Below are positions 54,981 to 63,959 of a DNA stretch of 64,000 nt, one piece after another. The position numbers and the translations under genes are program-made. The stretch covers positions 9,777 to 73,776 of the forward strand of contig JBEVVS010000013.1 of NCBI GenBank assembly GCA_040507005.1. The letters run 5' to 3'. This stretch comes from Thiodiazotropha sp040507005. Lineage in GTDB: Bacteria > Pseudomonadota > Gammaproteobacteria > Chromatiales > Chromatiaceae. Under the pieces are notes generated by a model that did not search any database, was not told the origin of the DNA, and saw only the letters and a list, made by a program, of their open reading frames with translations. Each line of letters begins with the position of its first letter. Position 1 is the stretch's first letter.

Positions 54981-55694
54981 ATGCAACGGAAAAATGTGTT
55001 AACCAAGACCCTGCTGGCAATCCTCCTGTTCGCGGCCACTGCTGTCAGTCATGGGGCAAATGGACCCCATCAGTCGCATGACGCCATCACCGATGCGGTG
55101 AAGGCGTATCTGCTGCAGAGCGTGGTGAAACAGCAGAATCATGCAAAGATTGTCATTACGCCCCTGGATCACCGCTTAAAACTGAAACAGTGCGATAGCC
55201 CATTGCAGACCTTCAGTCCACCCGGCGGCAGCAAAATGGGGCGCACCTCGGTAGGTGTCCGCTGTGAGAGCCCTGCACCCTGGTCGCTGTATGTCTCCGC
55301 CAAGGTCGGTCTTGAATTGCCGGTGGTGATCGCTGACCGCGATCTAGCCAGGGGCCAGGCAATCACCCAGGCCGATGTGAAACTGGAAATTTCAGATACC
55401 ACACACCTGCTAAGGGGTTATTATGAATCCGTGGATGAAGTGGTCGGCCGAACCCTGAAACGCCCGCTTCGCAGAGGCAAAGTCGTTACCCCTTCCCAGT
55501 TGGTGGTGCAAAAGACCGTGGCACGGGGCGAACAGGTAACCATCCTGGCGGCCGCGGGCAGCATTGAAGTGCGTATGCAGGGTAAGGCAATGAAAAATGG
55601 CAATCCGGGGGACTTGATACCGGTGGTGAATGTAAAATCGAAGAAAAAGCTGCAAGCCCGGGTCATCGCGGAAGGGCTGGTGAGAGTAGACTGA
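54981..55694 (+). CDS. flgA: flagellar P-ring chaperone FlgA
   Basis: 237 residues from ATG 54981, which starts a signal peptide (ending VSHG/ANG near 26); an earlier ATG at 54942 lies inside the sigma-54 promoter and is rejected. SAF domain features: GLELPVVIADRDLARGQAITQADVKLE (near 110-135) and LKRPLRRGKVVTPSQLVVQKTVARGEQVTILA. Helps FlgI assemble in the periplasm. Confidence 0.96.
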   Translation: MQRKNVLTKTLLAILLFAATAVSHGANGPHQSHDAITDAVKAYLLQSVVKQQNHAKIVITPLDHRLKLKQCDSPLQTFSPPGGSKMGRTSVGVRCESPAPWSLYVSAKVGLELPVVIADRDLARGQAITQADVKLEISDTTHLLRGYYESVDEVVGRTLKRPLRRGKVVTPSQLVVQKTVARGEQVTILAAAGSIEVRMQGKAMKNGNPGDLIPVVNVKSKKKLQARVIAEGLVRVD

Positions 55695-55751
55695 GCCGAT
55701 GACTTGGCTGATTGTCGGGGAGTCCAACTCTCGCGAAACGGGGTTGGCAAC

Positions 55752-55778
55752 TAAAGTAACGGTGTCAGAAGTCGATAT
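55752..55778 (+). promoter_or_regulatory. FliA (sigma-28) promoter of flgMN
   Basis: TAAAGTAA, 11-base spacer, GTCGATAT, close to TAAAGTTT-N11-GCCGATAA. Predicted start near 55786, about 26 bases before flgM. This is the usual autoregulated promoter for the anti-sigma-28 gene. Confidence 0.75.
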
Positions 55779-55811
55779 TTAGGGTAAGCGACAAGTAAAT
55801 GAGGATGAACC

Positions 55812-56123
55812 ATGGCGGTTGAAATCAATAGTCTCTCCAGCGGTAATCTGAAGGGAACGGGAGACAGTGGTCTGGTGACACGCTCTGGCTTGCCGGGAGG
55901 CAAACGTTCCGCCACATCCACAACCTCCACCCGCAAGGATCGCTTTGACATGACCGGTTCCGCCGGCAAACTGCTGGAATTGGAGGCACGCATCGCGGCG
56001 ATGCCCATCGTCGATGCACAGAAGGTGGAGGCGGTGCAGAAAGCCCTTGCCACAGGAAGCTTCACCATCGATCCCCAGACCGCTGCGGACAAGATGTTGG
56101 CCATGGAACTGTCACTGCCCTGA
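55812..56123 (+). CDS. flgM: anti-sigma-28 factor FlgM
   Basis: 103 residues, start behind GAGG. The C-terminal half has DRFDMTGSAGKLLELEARIAAMPIVDAQKVEAVQKALATGSFTIDPQTAADKMLAMEL, matching FlgM. Holds FliA inactive until secreted when hooks are complete. Confidence 0.95.
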   Translation: MAVEINSLSSGNLKGTGDSGLVTRSGLPGGKRSATSTTSTRKDRFDMTGSAGKLLELEARIAAMPIVDAQKVEAVQKALATGSFTIDPQTAADKMLAMELSLP

Positions 56124-56128
56124 TCCCC

Positions 56129-56614
56129 ATGAACTATTCATCTGAGGCCGCCACAGCCCTCGTCAAGATCCTGGAGAACGAGATTGAGCAATCCCAGCGA
56201 CTGCTCGATCTGCTGCGCCTGGAACATACTCTGCTGCAAGAGGGATCAGCGCAACAGCTACAGGACCAGCTTGAGCAGAAGAAGCAACAATTGGCCCAGG
56301 TGGAAACAGCCGTGCTTGCACATAACCGGTTCATCGAGCAACAGGGACTGGCGGCGGACAAGCAAGGGACAGAAACCTTTATCCAGCAATGCAGTGACAA
56401 TCAGCGCCTGACCGCCACCTGGCAACGATTCACAGCCCTGTTGGAGGCGTGTCACAAGCAGAATGAGATCAATGGCGGTGCGGTGCAACTCAATCAACGC
56501 CATGTGGCGCAATCGCTGGATATCCTGCGTGGCATCAGTCAAACGGACAAAACCTACGGCGCCTCCGGCGAATCAAAGCCCAACTCCACCTCAAAGTCCT
56601 TGGGCAAAGCCTGA
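56129..56614 (+). CDS. flgN: FlgN-like flagellar export chaperone
   Basis: 161 residues, all helical (ALVKILENEIEQSQRLLDLLRLEHTLLQEGSAQQLQDQLEQKKQQLAQVE). Position five bases after flgM supports FlgN, which chaperones FlgK and FlgL. FlgN family is poorly conserved. Confidence 0.88.
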   Translation: MNYSSEAATALVKILENEIEQSQRLLDLLRLEHTLLQEGSAQQLQDQLEQKKQQLAQVETAVLAHNRFIEQQGLAADKQGTETFIQQCSDNQRLTATWQRFTALLEACHKQNEINGGAVQLNQRHVAQSLDILRGISQTDKTYGASGESKPNSTSKSLGKA

Positions 56615-56626
56615 TTCCCTAGACCC

Positions 56627-57253
56627 CTAAAACGGCCATAGATCGGGATATTCGAGCTGCAAGCGTTGCAGATCACCGGGTCTGTCCAGATCCCAGAGCA
56701 GGGGCAACTCCCGCCAATCCCAGTCCAGTTCAGCGAACGCCTCTCTGGTGGAGTCCGCCACATCGCCACCACCCCAGCGATGTCCCTGGAAAAGACGCCG
56801 ATGGTAGCTTTTCAGACCCAGCAGAACATAACCGCCGTCCTCCACAGGACCCAACACCGCGTCTGCGCCTTCGTTCAACCAACGGGCAGTCTGTTCTATA
56901 TGGCTTACAGCCAAGGCGGGACAGTCCACGCCAACGAGTATGACATGAGGATGACGGGTAAGGGCCTGTTCTACTGCCAGCCCCATCCGCGCACCCAGAT
57001 CATCACCCTGCTGCAGGTGGACCGGCAACCCATACTCAGCGGCAAGTTGTTGCCACAAAGGATGTCCCAGATCCGGGGCTACCCAGAGTTCCGTGGCATA
57101 GGGGGTCTGCCTGCAAGTCCAGTCCACCAAGCGCAATAAAAGCCCCCTATAGAGCCGGGTCGCTGCATCCTCGCCAATGGCGGGAATCAGGCGTGTCTTC
57201 ACTGCCCCCGGGTCAGGGGTCTTGGCGAAGATCAGGATTGCACACTGCTGCAT
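56627..57253 (-). CDS. TIGR04282 family arsenosugar biosynthesis glycosyltransferase
   Basis: 208 residues; GT-A nucleotide-sugar fold with FAKTPDPGAVKTRL near the N-terminus (MobA/RfbA-like), DLGARMG near 86 and VGVDCPAL near 106 (DxD-like), then GPVEDGGYVLLGL. Family members sit next to TIGR04283 glycosyltransferases and ArsS. Eight bases after the neighbour's stop. Substrate inferred only from the family. Confidence 0.92.
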   Translation of the reverse strand: MQQCAILIFAKTPDPGAVKTRLIPAIGEDAATRLYRGLLLRLVDWTCRQTPYATELWVAPDLGHPLWQQLAAEYGLPVHLQQGDDLGARMGLAVEQALTRHPHVILVGVDCPALAVSHIEQTARWLNEGADAVLGPVEDGGYVLLGLKSYHRRLFQGHRWGGGDVADSTREAFAELDWDWRELPLLWDLDRPGDLQRLQLEYPDLWPF

Positions 57254-57260
57254 GGCCAGA

Positions 57261-57944
57261 TCAGCCCGTCACTGCCGGATAGAGTCTGGCGAGGTATTTC
57301 GGACTGACACCGATCCAATAGGCGAAACGCAATGTCCACATCAACAGCATGGTGCGGATTATCCCCTGTGACTCCCAACGACGGCTGGAGGTAACCAGGG
57401 GGCCTGGCAAACAGAGCCCCGGGGTGAGTCGTTTGAGGCGGCGACTGATGGCGATATCCTCCATCAGCGGCTGATCAGGATACCCCCCCACCTTTTCAAA
57501 CAAGCGGCGATCCATAAAGATGCCCTGATCACCGGTTGCGATACCACTGAAACAGGATCGCCAATTCATCATCCGCTCGATAATCCGCAACAAAGGATGC
57601 ACGCCACTCAGCCTGACATCGAACCGCCCCCATGTTGGTTCGCTGCTGAGAGCCCGTAAAATGGCGCTATGCATATCCGCATCAATCCGGCTGTCGGCGT
57701 GCAAGAACCAGTAGACATCACCGGATGCCTGCATGGCGCCTCGATTCATCTGCAACGCCCTTCCCGGTGAGACATGCAGCAGTCCATCCACAGAGGATTG
57801 CAGTTTTCCCATCAGCTCCAGATCCCTGCTGCCTCCATTAACCAGGATCAGCTCATGGCCAGCCGCTCGCATGGGTTGCAGATCCATTAAACAGCGTTCC
57901 AAATCCGCCCCCTCATTCAGGCAGGGGATAATAACGCTTATCAT
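57261..57944 (-). CDS. TIGR04283 family arsenosugar biosynthesis glycosyltransferase
   Basis: 227 residues from ATG 57944; a longer frame from 57980 is possible but adds 12 residues absent from the family start. GT-2 signature MISVIIPCLNEGADLERCL, HADSRID (DxD) near 92-96, then GDQGIFMDRRLFEKVGGYPDQPLMEDIAISRRL. Likely adds or transfers a sugar in arsenosugar formation. Ordered between ArsS and the TIGR04282 gene. Confidence 0.92.
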   Translation of the reverse strand: MISVIIPCLNEGADLERCLMDLQPMRAAGHELILVNGGSRDLELMGKLQSSVDGLLHVSPGRALQMNRGAMQASGDVYWFLHADSRIDADMHSAILRALSSEPTWGRFDVRLSGVHPLLRIIERMMNWRSCFSGIATGDQGIFMDRRLFEKVGGYPDQPLMEDIAISRRLKRLTPGLCLPGPLVTSSRRWESQGIIRTMLLMWTLRFAYWIGVSPKYLARLYPAVTG

Positions 57945-57996
57945 GGTCGAGTCATTCGTGTGACGGTCAGGCACCAGCATATCCCGGTCAATCAGA

Positions 57997-58962
57997 TTAC
58001 TCCTTCAATGCACCCCCGCAACTGCTGCCTTGACCTGCGGTACAGCCGTAGCAATGCTCTGCAACCTGGATCGGCAGATCTGTCAGATCCACCTCGAACA
58101 GATCTCTCAGGCGTGGCCGCACACTGGCAGCGGTTTTGAGGTGGATCTTCAGCATCTGGTTGAAATCGCAGTCGTAGAGGTAACCGCGCCAGTCAACACT
58201 CAAAAGGGTGCGGCACATGACATTGTCGAGATTGTAGGGTTGATAGGCATCCCGCAGCAGTTGCAGATAGTTGTTGAATTCGCCCTTGGATTGCAGATAA
58301 CTGCCAAAGCGTTGGATCGGCATATTGGTAATGGTCAGCAGCTGATTGAACCGTATGCCATAACGTTCCAGCAGCTGCTTTTTATACTCGGCCTCGAGTG
58401 GAGCTTGGGGTGGCGGCAAAGCTGGACCCAGTGGATTGTAGACAAGATTCAGCATTAGCCCGCTCTCAGGTATGCCGTAGCCCAGGCGATTCAGTTTGAT
58501 CAAGGCATCGATGCTGCTTGCATAGCTCCCTTTGCCACGCTGTTGATCGACGTTCTCCTCCTGATAGCAGGGCAAGGAAGCAACGATTTCAACCTGTTGT
58601 TGGGCTAGAAAATCCCCCAGATCCTGCTGTCCCTGTTCCAGCAAGATGACCAGGTTACTGCGATCGATGACATGCACGCCCAGCTGCCGCGCCTGATTTA
58701 CCAGATAGCGGAAATTGGCGTTCAACTCCGGTGCGCCCCCGGTAAGATCCAGACGCTTCAGTTGATGTTGCCGCAGGAAGGTCAATACATCGTCGGCGGT
58801 TCGCCTGTCCATCTCCTCCTTTCTTTTGGGACCGGCATTGACATGACAATGGACACAGGAGAGGTTGCAACGGAATCCGAGGTTGACCTGCAGGGTCTCC
58901 AGACTCCCCCTGCTGAGGGCAGGAAAGGTGCTGGGCTGAAGGAGGTGGGCCGTATCGATCAT
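57997..58962 (-). CDS. arsS: arsenosugar biosynthesis radical SAM protein ArsS
   Basis: 321 residues from ATG 58962, behind GGGAG at five bases; an ATG at 59064 gives a longer acidic leader unlike the family. Radical-SAM cluster motif CNLSCVHCH (CxxxCxxC) near residue 34 and later RKEEMDRRT. C-terminal Cys-rich tail CYGCTAGQGSSCGG. The enzyme adds a ribose-derived group to methylated arsenic. First gene of the arsenosugar cluster. Confidence 0.93.
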   Translation of the reverse strand: MIDTAHLLQPSTFPALSRGSLETLQVNLGFRCNLSCVHCHVNAGPKRKEEMDRRTADDVLTFLRQHQLKRLDLTGGAPELNANFRYLVNQARQLGVHVIDRSNLVILLEQGQQDLGDFLAQQQVEIVASLPCYQEENVDQQRGKGSYASSIDALIKLNRLGYGIPESGLMLNLVYNPLGPALPPPQAPLEAEYKKQLLERYGIRFNQLLTITNMPIQRFGSYLQSKGEFNNYLQLLRDAYQPYNLDNVMCRTLLSVDWRGYLYDCDFNQMLKIHLKTAASVRPRLRDLFEVDLTDLPIQVAEHCYGCTAGQGSSCGGALKE

Positions 58963-59091
58963 GTCTGCTCCCGATTCTTGTTTTCTGAGTTTATCCACAT
59001 CATACGTAAGGGGAGATGTATCGGATTCAATCTGTGATGACGCACCCAAATCCGAATCGTCCAAGAAAAAGCAAATACACTCTAACCATAT

Positions 59092-59104
59092 GTTATTTAA
59101 TAAC
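59092..59104. promoter_or_regulatory. short palindrome upstream of arsS
   Basis: GTTATT-T-AATAAC, a perfect 6-bp inverted repeat, 130 bases before the arsS start codon. Possibly an operator, but palindromes this AT rich can occur by chance. Confidence 0.3.
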
Positions 59105-59238
59105 TAAATCAATAACTACCGGAGATTTATACGGGACATTCCCTGAACCATTTCCGCAATACACACTCCATTCTGGTAACAGGATATTTAGTTTTTGTTA
59201 ATTTACTTATGGATTCCCTGATCCCAAGGAGCTGTACC

Positions 59239-59484
59239 ATGTTACCCATACTGTTAGGCCTGGTTCTCGCCATGTTGTTCGGTCTGATGTCGTTTTTTGT
59301 CTATGGACTGGATGGTTTGATCAACTACCCTTGGATCGATGCCGTATTCTGGGGCTTGATTGTCACCGGTGCGGCAATCACTCTAATCAACGAGGCAGGT
59401 CAATGTCTGGCCTGCAAATTTCACAAACTTCTCACGCTCAGACAGTTTGAAAGATACTGTAAGCATCTGGCTTGCGCAAAGTGA
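59239..59484 (+). CDS. small membrane protein of unknown function
   Basis: 81 residues from ATG 59239, chosen for AAGGAG at eight bases; ATG at 59209 is the alternative. Two membrane helices (1-22 and 35-52), then a Cys/Lys-rich tail (CLACKFHKLLTL, YCKHLACAK). Two CxxC-like Cys sets suggest metal binding or membrane-associated redox. No known family. Confidence 0.6.
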   Translation: MLPILLGLVLAMLFGLMSFFVYGLDGLINYPWIDAVFWGLIVTGAAITLINEAGQCLACKFHKLLTLRQFERYCKHLACAK

Positions 59485-59621
59485 ACAATCTCTTGATGTT
59501 GGCCCCAAAGCCTATCCGGTTTGCCGAGTCCGGTATGACAAAGTAAACTTCGCCTCACTCGTGAAATATGCTGCCTTTGCCGGGCCATACTGCCTAAAAT
59601 GGCGACAATCATTTTTCATCC

Positions 59622-59698
59622 GCCCTCGTAGCTCAGCAGGATAGAGCAATCGCCTCCTAAGCGATAGGTCACAGGTTCGACTCCTGTCGAGGGCGCCA
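59622..59698 (+). tRNA. tRNA-Arg (CCU anticodon)
   Basis: A 77-base cloverleaf: acceptor stem GCCCTCG/CGAGGGC with discriminator G and encoded CCA, D-arm with GCTCAGCAGGATAGAGC, anticodon loop CTCCTAA (anticodon CCT), and T-arm with GGTTCGACTCC. Confidence 0.97.
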
Positions 59699-59709
59699 AC
59701 ACGATTCAT

Positions 59710-60177
59710 ATGCGCAAATATCACCCTGGAAAATTCTTATTGCTTTTCTTCTTGTTGATTGGCCTGAGTCCATTCAACAGCTGTTATGCCGCCACGGCAG
59801 AGGGCCAGGTGGTAGAGATAGCGAGTGGCGATCGCATCACCATCAGACTGTCGAATGGTGAATATCGGGGGGTCAAACTCTTAGGTATTCGCATACCAAA
59901 CCCAGCCAGAGATTCGGCAAGCATCGCAAAACGCCATCTCAGCATGTTGCTGGCGGGACGCTTCATCAGTGTGGAATACACTACCCTTTCACCCAGGGGT
60001 GTTATACTCGGAACAGTCCTACATGGGGGATCGGATGTCGCCTTAAGGATGCTATCCGATGGTTTTGCCGTCACTGCAAACCATCCCCGACTGCAGCCGT
60101 CGAGATTGAAACGCTATAAACAGGCCGAGACCACCGCCCGCGCTCGCGGACTCGGTGTCTGGCAGACATTGAGATAA
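59710..60177 (+). CDS. secreted staphylococcal-nuclease-like protein lacking catalytic residues
   Basis: 155 residues with a signal peptide (ending CYAA near 27). The OB-fold SNase pattern is visible (SGDRITIRLSNGEYRGVKLLGIRIPNPARDSASIAKRHLSMLL). The usual GIDxPE becomes GIRIPN and the second catalytic Arg region (YGR) is replaced, so nuclease activity is doubtful. It begins 12 bases after the tRNA. Confidence 0.8.
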   Translation: MRKYHPGKFLLLFFLLIGLSPFNSCYAATAEGQVVEIASGDRITIRLSNGEYRGVKLLGIRIPNPARDSASIAKRHLSMLLAGRFISVEYTTLSPRGVILGTVLHGGSDVALRMLSDGFAVTANHPRLQPSRLKRYKQAETTARARGLGVWQTLR

Positions 60178-60195
60178 AAATCACGAGGTGGTCTG

Positions 60196-60459
60196 ATGGG
60201 AAAGAAAAGCGATAAAGAGAAAAGCAAGAAAGAAGCTAAAAAGCTGGCCAAAAAAAACAAAAAAAGTATCACTAAAAAAGAGAAAAAGGGGCGTAAAAAA
60301 AGCACTGTCGTCAGTCAGGAGCAACGCCTGGAGATGATCGCCGAGGCAGCCTACTTCATCGCCGAGAAACACGATTTCGATCCACACAGGGTAGCCCTGG
60401 ATTGGCAGCAGGCAGAACAGCAGATAGACGCGTTGCTTGATAACGAAAAATCGAAGTAG
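60196..60459 (+). CDS. DUF2934-like Lys-rich small protein
   Basis: 87 residues. The first 40 are almost all Lys, Glu and Ser; the rest, RLEMIAEAAYFIAEKHDFDPHRVALDWQQAEQQID, fits the DUF2934 domain. Start behind GAGGTGG. Role unknown, possibly nucleic-acid binding. Confidence 0.8.
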   Translation: MGKKSDKEKSKKEAKKLAKKNKKSITKKEKKGRKKSTVVSQEQRLEMIAEAAYFIAEKHDFDPHRVALDWQQAEQQIDALLDNEKSK

Positions 60460-60489
60460 GCGGTGGCGAATAACCAACGCCCTATAAAA

Positions 60490-60726
60490 TCATCCCTGTT
60501 TCTTCTTTTTCGCCTTAGACTTGGACCGGGACTCCTTTCTGCGCAGACGTTTCAGGTTCTCTTCCAGTGCCGCTTCCAATGCCTTATATACCTTGAGCTG
60601 TGCCGCCTGATAATGGGTTTCCGGTTCTCCAACCAGTTCCAGCCGGGCACCGAAATAGGCCAGATCCGCCTCTAGGGAGATCGGATTGAGATTAACCCTT
60701 AATTTGTTACTCTCTTGTCCAGACAA
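60490..60726 (-). CDS. small basic protein of unknown function
   Basis: 78 residues from a TTG start (60726) with a purine-rich stretch upstream. Ends in a Lys/Arg/Ser tail (RRKESRSKSKAKKKK). The middle part is acidic and helical. No family recognised; convergent with the DUF2934 gene. Confidence 0.55.
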   Translation of the reverse strand: MSGQESNKLRVNLNPISLEADLAYFGARLELVGEPETHYQAAQLKVYKALEAALEENLKRLRRKESRSKSKAKKKKQG

Positions 60727-61100
60727 TTGCTTTCTCTTTCCACCTGACTGCCATGTGCGGTGCCTTATGAATTAACCGGGGCCAGCATAGTGCTTTGTCG
60801 TTGAGTATGTCTAGTCGAGACACACATCTACAGGGAAGCGATACAAGCTGTTTACAAAGCCTCAAGAGCGAACCACAGAAAGCATTAATCAATACGAGAC
60901 ACCACACTATTTTAGCAGAGCTCTGCCATGAATCGAGACAGAGATTGGTTAATGTATTGATTAAAGCAATATTTTATATAAAACACACATAGAATTTTTT
61001 GTACTATCTTCTGTCAACCTAGTTGTCTGTGCTAACATTTACTGATAGCTGCCCAAAAATAAATTATCCACCAACCAAATACCCTAATGGGCTTTGAAAA
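60727..61100. other. intergenic region before sucA
   Basis: 374 bases without a gene. AT rich toward sucA. Contains a 5-bp inverted repeat TGTCT-AGTCG-AGACA at 60808-60822. I see no clear promoter consensus, although the regulatory region of the sucAB operon must lie here. Confidence 0.5.
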
Positions 61101-63959
61101 ATGACCGATTATCTGGATTTACTCAGATCCACCTCCGCCTATTCAGGCGGCAATGCCGCATTTGTTGAAGAGCTCTACGAAAGTTACCTCAAAGATCCCC
61201 AAAGCATCCCAGAGGACTGGCGAAGAGAATTCGATGGTCTACCTAAGCAAGACCATATAGACACCGCACACGAACCCATACGTCAACGCTTTCTCCATCT
61301 GGTGAGTGAAAAGCGCTCTGCAACCGTCACGGCCAATGAGAATCTCTCTCCCGGGGCCGCTGAACAGCAGGCCTCGGTATTACGCTATATCAATGGATAT
61401 CGTATGCGCGGTCACCAGAATGCGGATCTAGATCCTCTCAAATTGCGCGATCCCGTTTACGTTCGTGACCTGGACCTGGCCTACCATAAGCTGGACAGGA
61501 TCGATCAAAACACTATTTATAATACCGGCTCCCTGTTCGCGCCGGAGCGTTTGCCGCTGCGGGACATCATAGACCTGGTAAAGAAAAGTTACTGCGGCAG
61601 CGTCGGCACAGAGTATGGTCACATTACCAGCACTCAGCAGAAACGTTGGATACAGGAACGCATCGAACAACGCCACCTTTTCCAACAGTTCAGTCATAAA
61701 CAGAAGATCTGGTTGTTGACCCTCTTGACCGCGGCGGAGGGGATCGAAAAGTACCTGCATAACCGCTACGTCGGTCAAAAAAGGTTCTCTCTGGAAGGTG
61801 GTGAATCCCTGATCCCTTTGTTGGATGATCTGATTCAAAATTGCGGCACCAACGGCATCAGTGAAGTGGTTATCGGCATGGCCCATCGCGGGCGCATCAA
61901 TGTCTTGACCAATATTTTGGGTAAACCGCCTCAAGATATCTTTGATGAGTTCGAAGGCCGGGTAACAATCGATCCCGTGCGTCTCTCCGGTGATGTCAAA
62001 TATCACATGGGATTCTCCACCGATATCAACACAGACGGTGAGATGGTACATGTCGCGCTGGGCTTTAATCCATCCCATCTGGAAATCATCAATCCAGTCA
62101 TCGAAGGTTCCGTAAGAGCACGGCAACGCCGCCGTGGCGATCATGACGGATCCAGAGTGTTACCGATTCTTATCCACGGTGATTCAGCCTTCGCCGGCCA
62201 GGGTGTGGTGATGGAGACCCTGAACCTTTCGCAAACCCGCGGCTACACGACAGGTGGCACGGTACATATCATCATCAATAATCAGGTCGGATTCACAACC
62301 AGTAACCCGATGGACACCCGCTCCACCCTGTATTGCACTGATGTAGCCAAGATGGTGCAGGCACCCATCTTTCACGTCAACGGGGATGATCCCGAAGCGG
62401 TGCTCTACGTAACCCGCATGGCACTCGAATTTCGCATGCGCTTTCGCAAGGATGTGGTGATCGATGTGATCTGCTATCGACGCCTTGGCCACAACGAGGC
62501 CGATGAACCCGCCGTCACACAACCCGAGATGTACAAAAAGATCCGCAACTATCCTACCCTTCGAACCCTGTATGCGGATCAACTGGTGCAGGAATCGGTG
62601 ATCTCCCCCCAGCATGCCCGGGATTTGGTGAATAACTATCGAGACTCCCTGGATCAGGGTATCGTGGTGGCAAGGCCTGTAACCTGCGCCCTGCGTCATC
62701 CCTATGCAGTGAGATGGAACGCCTATAAGGGTATCGAATGGGAACACCCGGTTGATACCCAGCTGAGCATTGAGCGTTTCGATTTACTGTCGGATCAACT
62801 GCTGCATGTTCCTGGCGGTTTCGAACTCCACCCGCGGGTTGAGAAGATATGGACCGAGCGGCATCGCATGGCCACCGGCGACCAGTTCATCGATTGGGGG
62901 TTTGCCGAAAACCTGGCCTATGCCTCGCTGTTGACAGAGGGTATACCGGTGCGTCTTTCCGGACAGGACTCAGGACGCGGGACCTTCTTTCACCGCCATG
63001 CAGTGTTGCATAATCAGGCCGATGGCGAATCACTGATTCCACTGCAGCACCTGACCCCCGACCAGGCCGATTTCCTGGTCATCGACTCCCTGTTGTCTGA
63101 GGAGGCGGTGCTCGGATTCGAGTACGGCTATGCCACGGCAGAGCCCAACTGCCTGACGATCTGGGAGGCCCAGTTCGGTGATTTCGCCAATGGGGCTCAG
63201 GTGGTCATCGACCAGTTCATCACCTCGGGTGGTGAAAAGTGGGGCCTGTTATGCGGCCTGACCATGTTCCTTCCCCACGGTTATGAAGGCCAGGGTGCCG
63301 AGCACTCCTCGGCGCGCCCAGAACGTTTTCTGCGTCTCTGCGCCAACCACAATATTCAAGTCTGCGTCCCCAGTTCGGCATCCCAGATATTCCATCTGTT
63401 AAGACGCCAGATGCTACGACCCTATCGTCATCCACTCGTGGTCATGACCCCGAAAAGCCTGCTCAGACACCGTTTGGCCACATCCCCCAAGCAAGACCTG
63501 CTGGAAGGCGGATTCCAAAACGTCATCGACGAGATCGATGACATCGATCCGAAAAAGGTCAAGCGCCTCATTATGTGCTCCGGCAAGGTCTATTATGAAT
63601 TACTGGAAACCCGCCGCTCCCGTGGCCTGGAGGATGTGGCTATTATTCGTATCGAGCAGCTATACCCCTTCCCGCAAAAAGATTTTGACCGGGTGGTGAA
63701 ACGCTACAAGGGCGCAAAAATGGTCATTTGGTGCCAGGAAGAACCGCAAAACCAAGGTGCATGGGATCAGATCAAACATCGTTTCTACCCGATCACCTCG
63801 AAAAACAGGCAGCTACATTATGTCGGACGTGCTTCAGCAGCGGCACCCTCAGTGGGTTACCGCTCGGTACATATCAAGCAGCAGGAGACGCTGATTGACG
63901 AAGCCCTCACCGGACGTATCAACCCCCGCATGAACTACAGGAACCAGGACTATCAATGA
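61101..63959 (+). CDS. sucA: 2-oxoglutarate dehydrogenase E1 component
   Basis: 952 residues; thiamine-dependent decarboxylase of the TCA cycle. N-terminal YSGGNAAFVEELYESYLKDP, then the thiamine-binding GMAHRGRINVLTNILGK and GDSAFAGQGVVMETLNLSQ, and the later GQDSGRGTFFHRHAV. The gene is complete. Stop overlaps the next start as ATGA. Confidence 0.98.
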   Translation: MTDYLDLLRSTSAYSGGNAAFVEELYESYLKDPQSIPEDWRREFDGLPKQDHIDTAHEPIRQRFLHLVSEKRSATVTANENLSPGAAEQQASVLRYINGYRMRGHQNADLDPLKLRDPVYVRDLDLAYHKLDRIDQNTIYNTGSLFAPERLPLRDIIDLVKKSYCGSVGTEYGHITSTQQKRWIQERIEQRHLFQQFSHKQKIWLLTLLTAAEGIEKYLHNRYVGQKRFSLEGGESLIPLLDDLIQNCGTNGISEVVIGMAHRGRINVLTNILGKPPQDIFDEFEGRVTIDPVRLSGDVKYHMGFSTDINTDGEMVHVALGFNPSHLEIINPVIEGSVRARQRRRGDHDGSRVLPILIHGDSAFAGQGVVMETLNLSQTRGYTTGGTVHIIINNQVGFTTSNPMDTRSTLYCTDVAKMVQAPIFHVNGDDPEAVLYVTRMALEFRMRFRKDVVIDVICYRRLGHNEADEPAVTQPEMYKKIRNYPTLRTLYADQLVQESVISPQHARDLVNNYRDSLDQGIVVARPVTCALRHPYAVRWNAYKGIEWEHPVDTQLSIERFDLLSDQLLHVPGGFELHPRVEKIWTERHRMATGDQFIDWGFAENLAYASLLTEGIPVRLSGQDSGRGTFFHRHAVLHNQADGESLIPLQHLTPDQADFLVIDSLLSEEAVLGFEYGYATAEPNCLTIWEAQFGDFANGAQVVIDQFITSGGEKWGLLCGLTMFLPHGYEGQGAEHSSARPERFLRLCANHNIQVCVPSSASQIFHLLRRQMLRPYRHPLVVMTPKSLLRHRLATSPKQDLLEGGFQNVIDEIDDIDPKKVKRLIMCSGKVYYELLETRRSRGLEDVAIIRIEQLYPFPQKDFDRVVKRYKGAKMVIWCQEEPQNQGAWDQIKHRFYPITSKNRQLHYVGRASAAAPSVGYRSVHIKQQETLIDEALTGRINPRMNYRNQDYQ

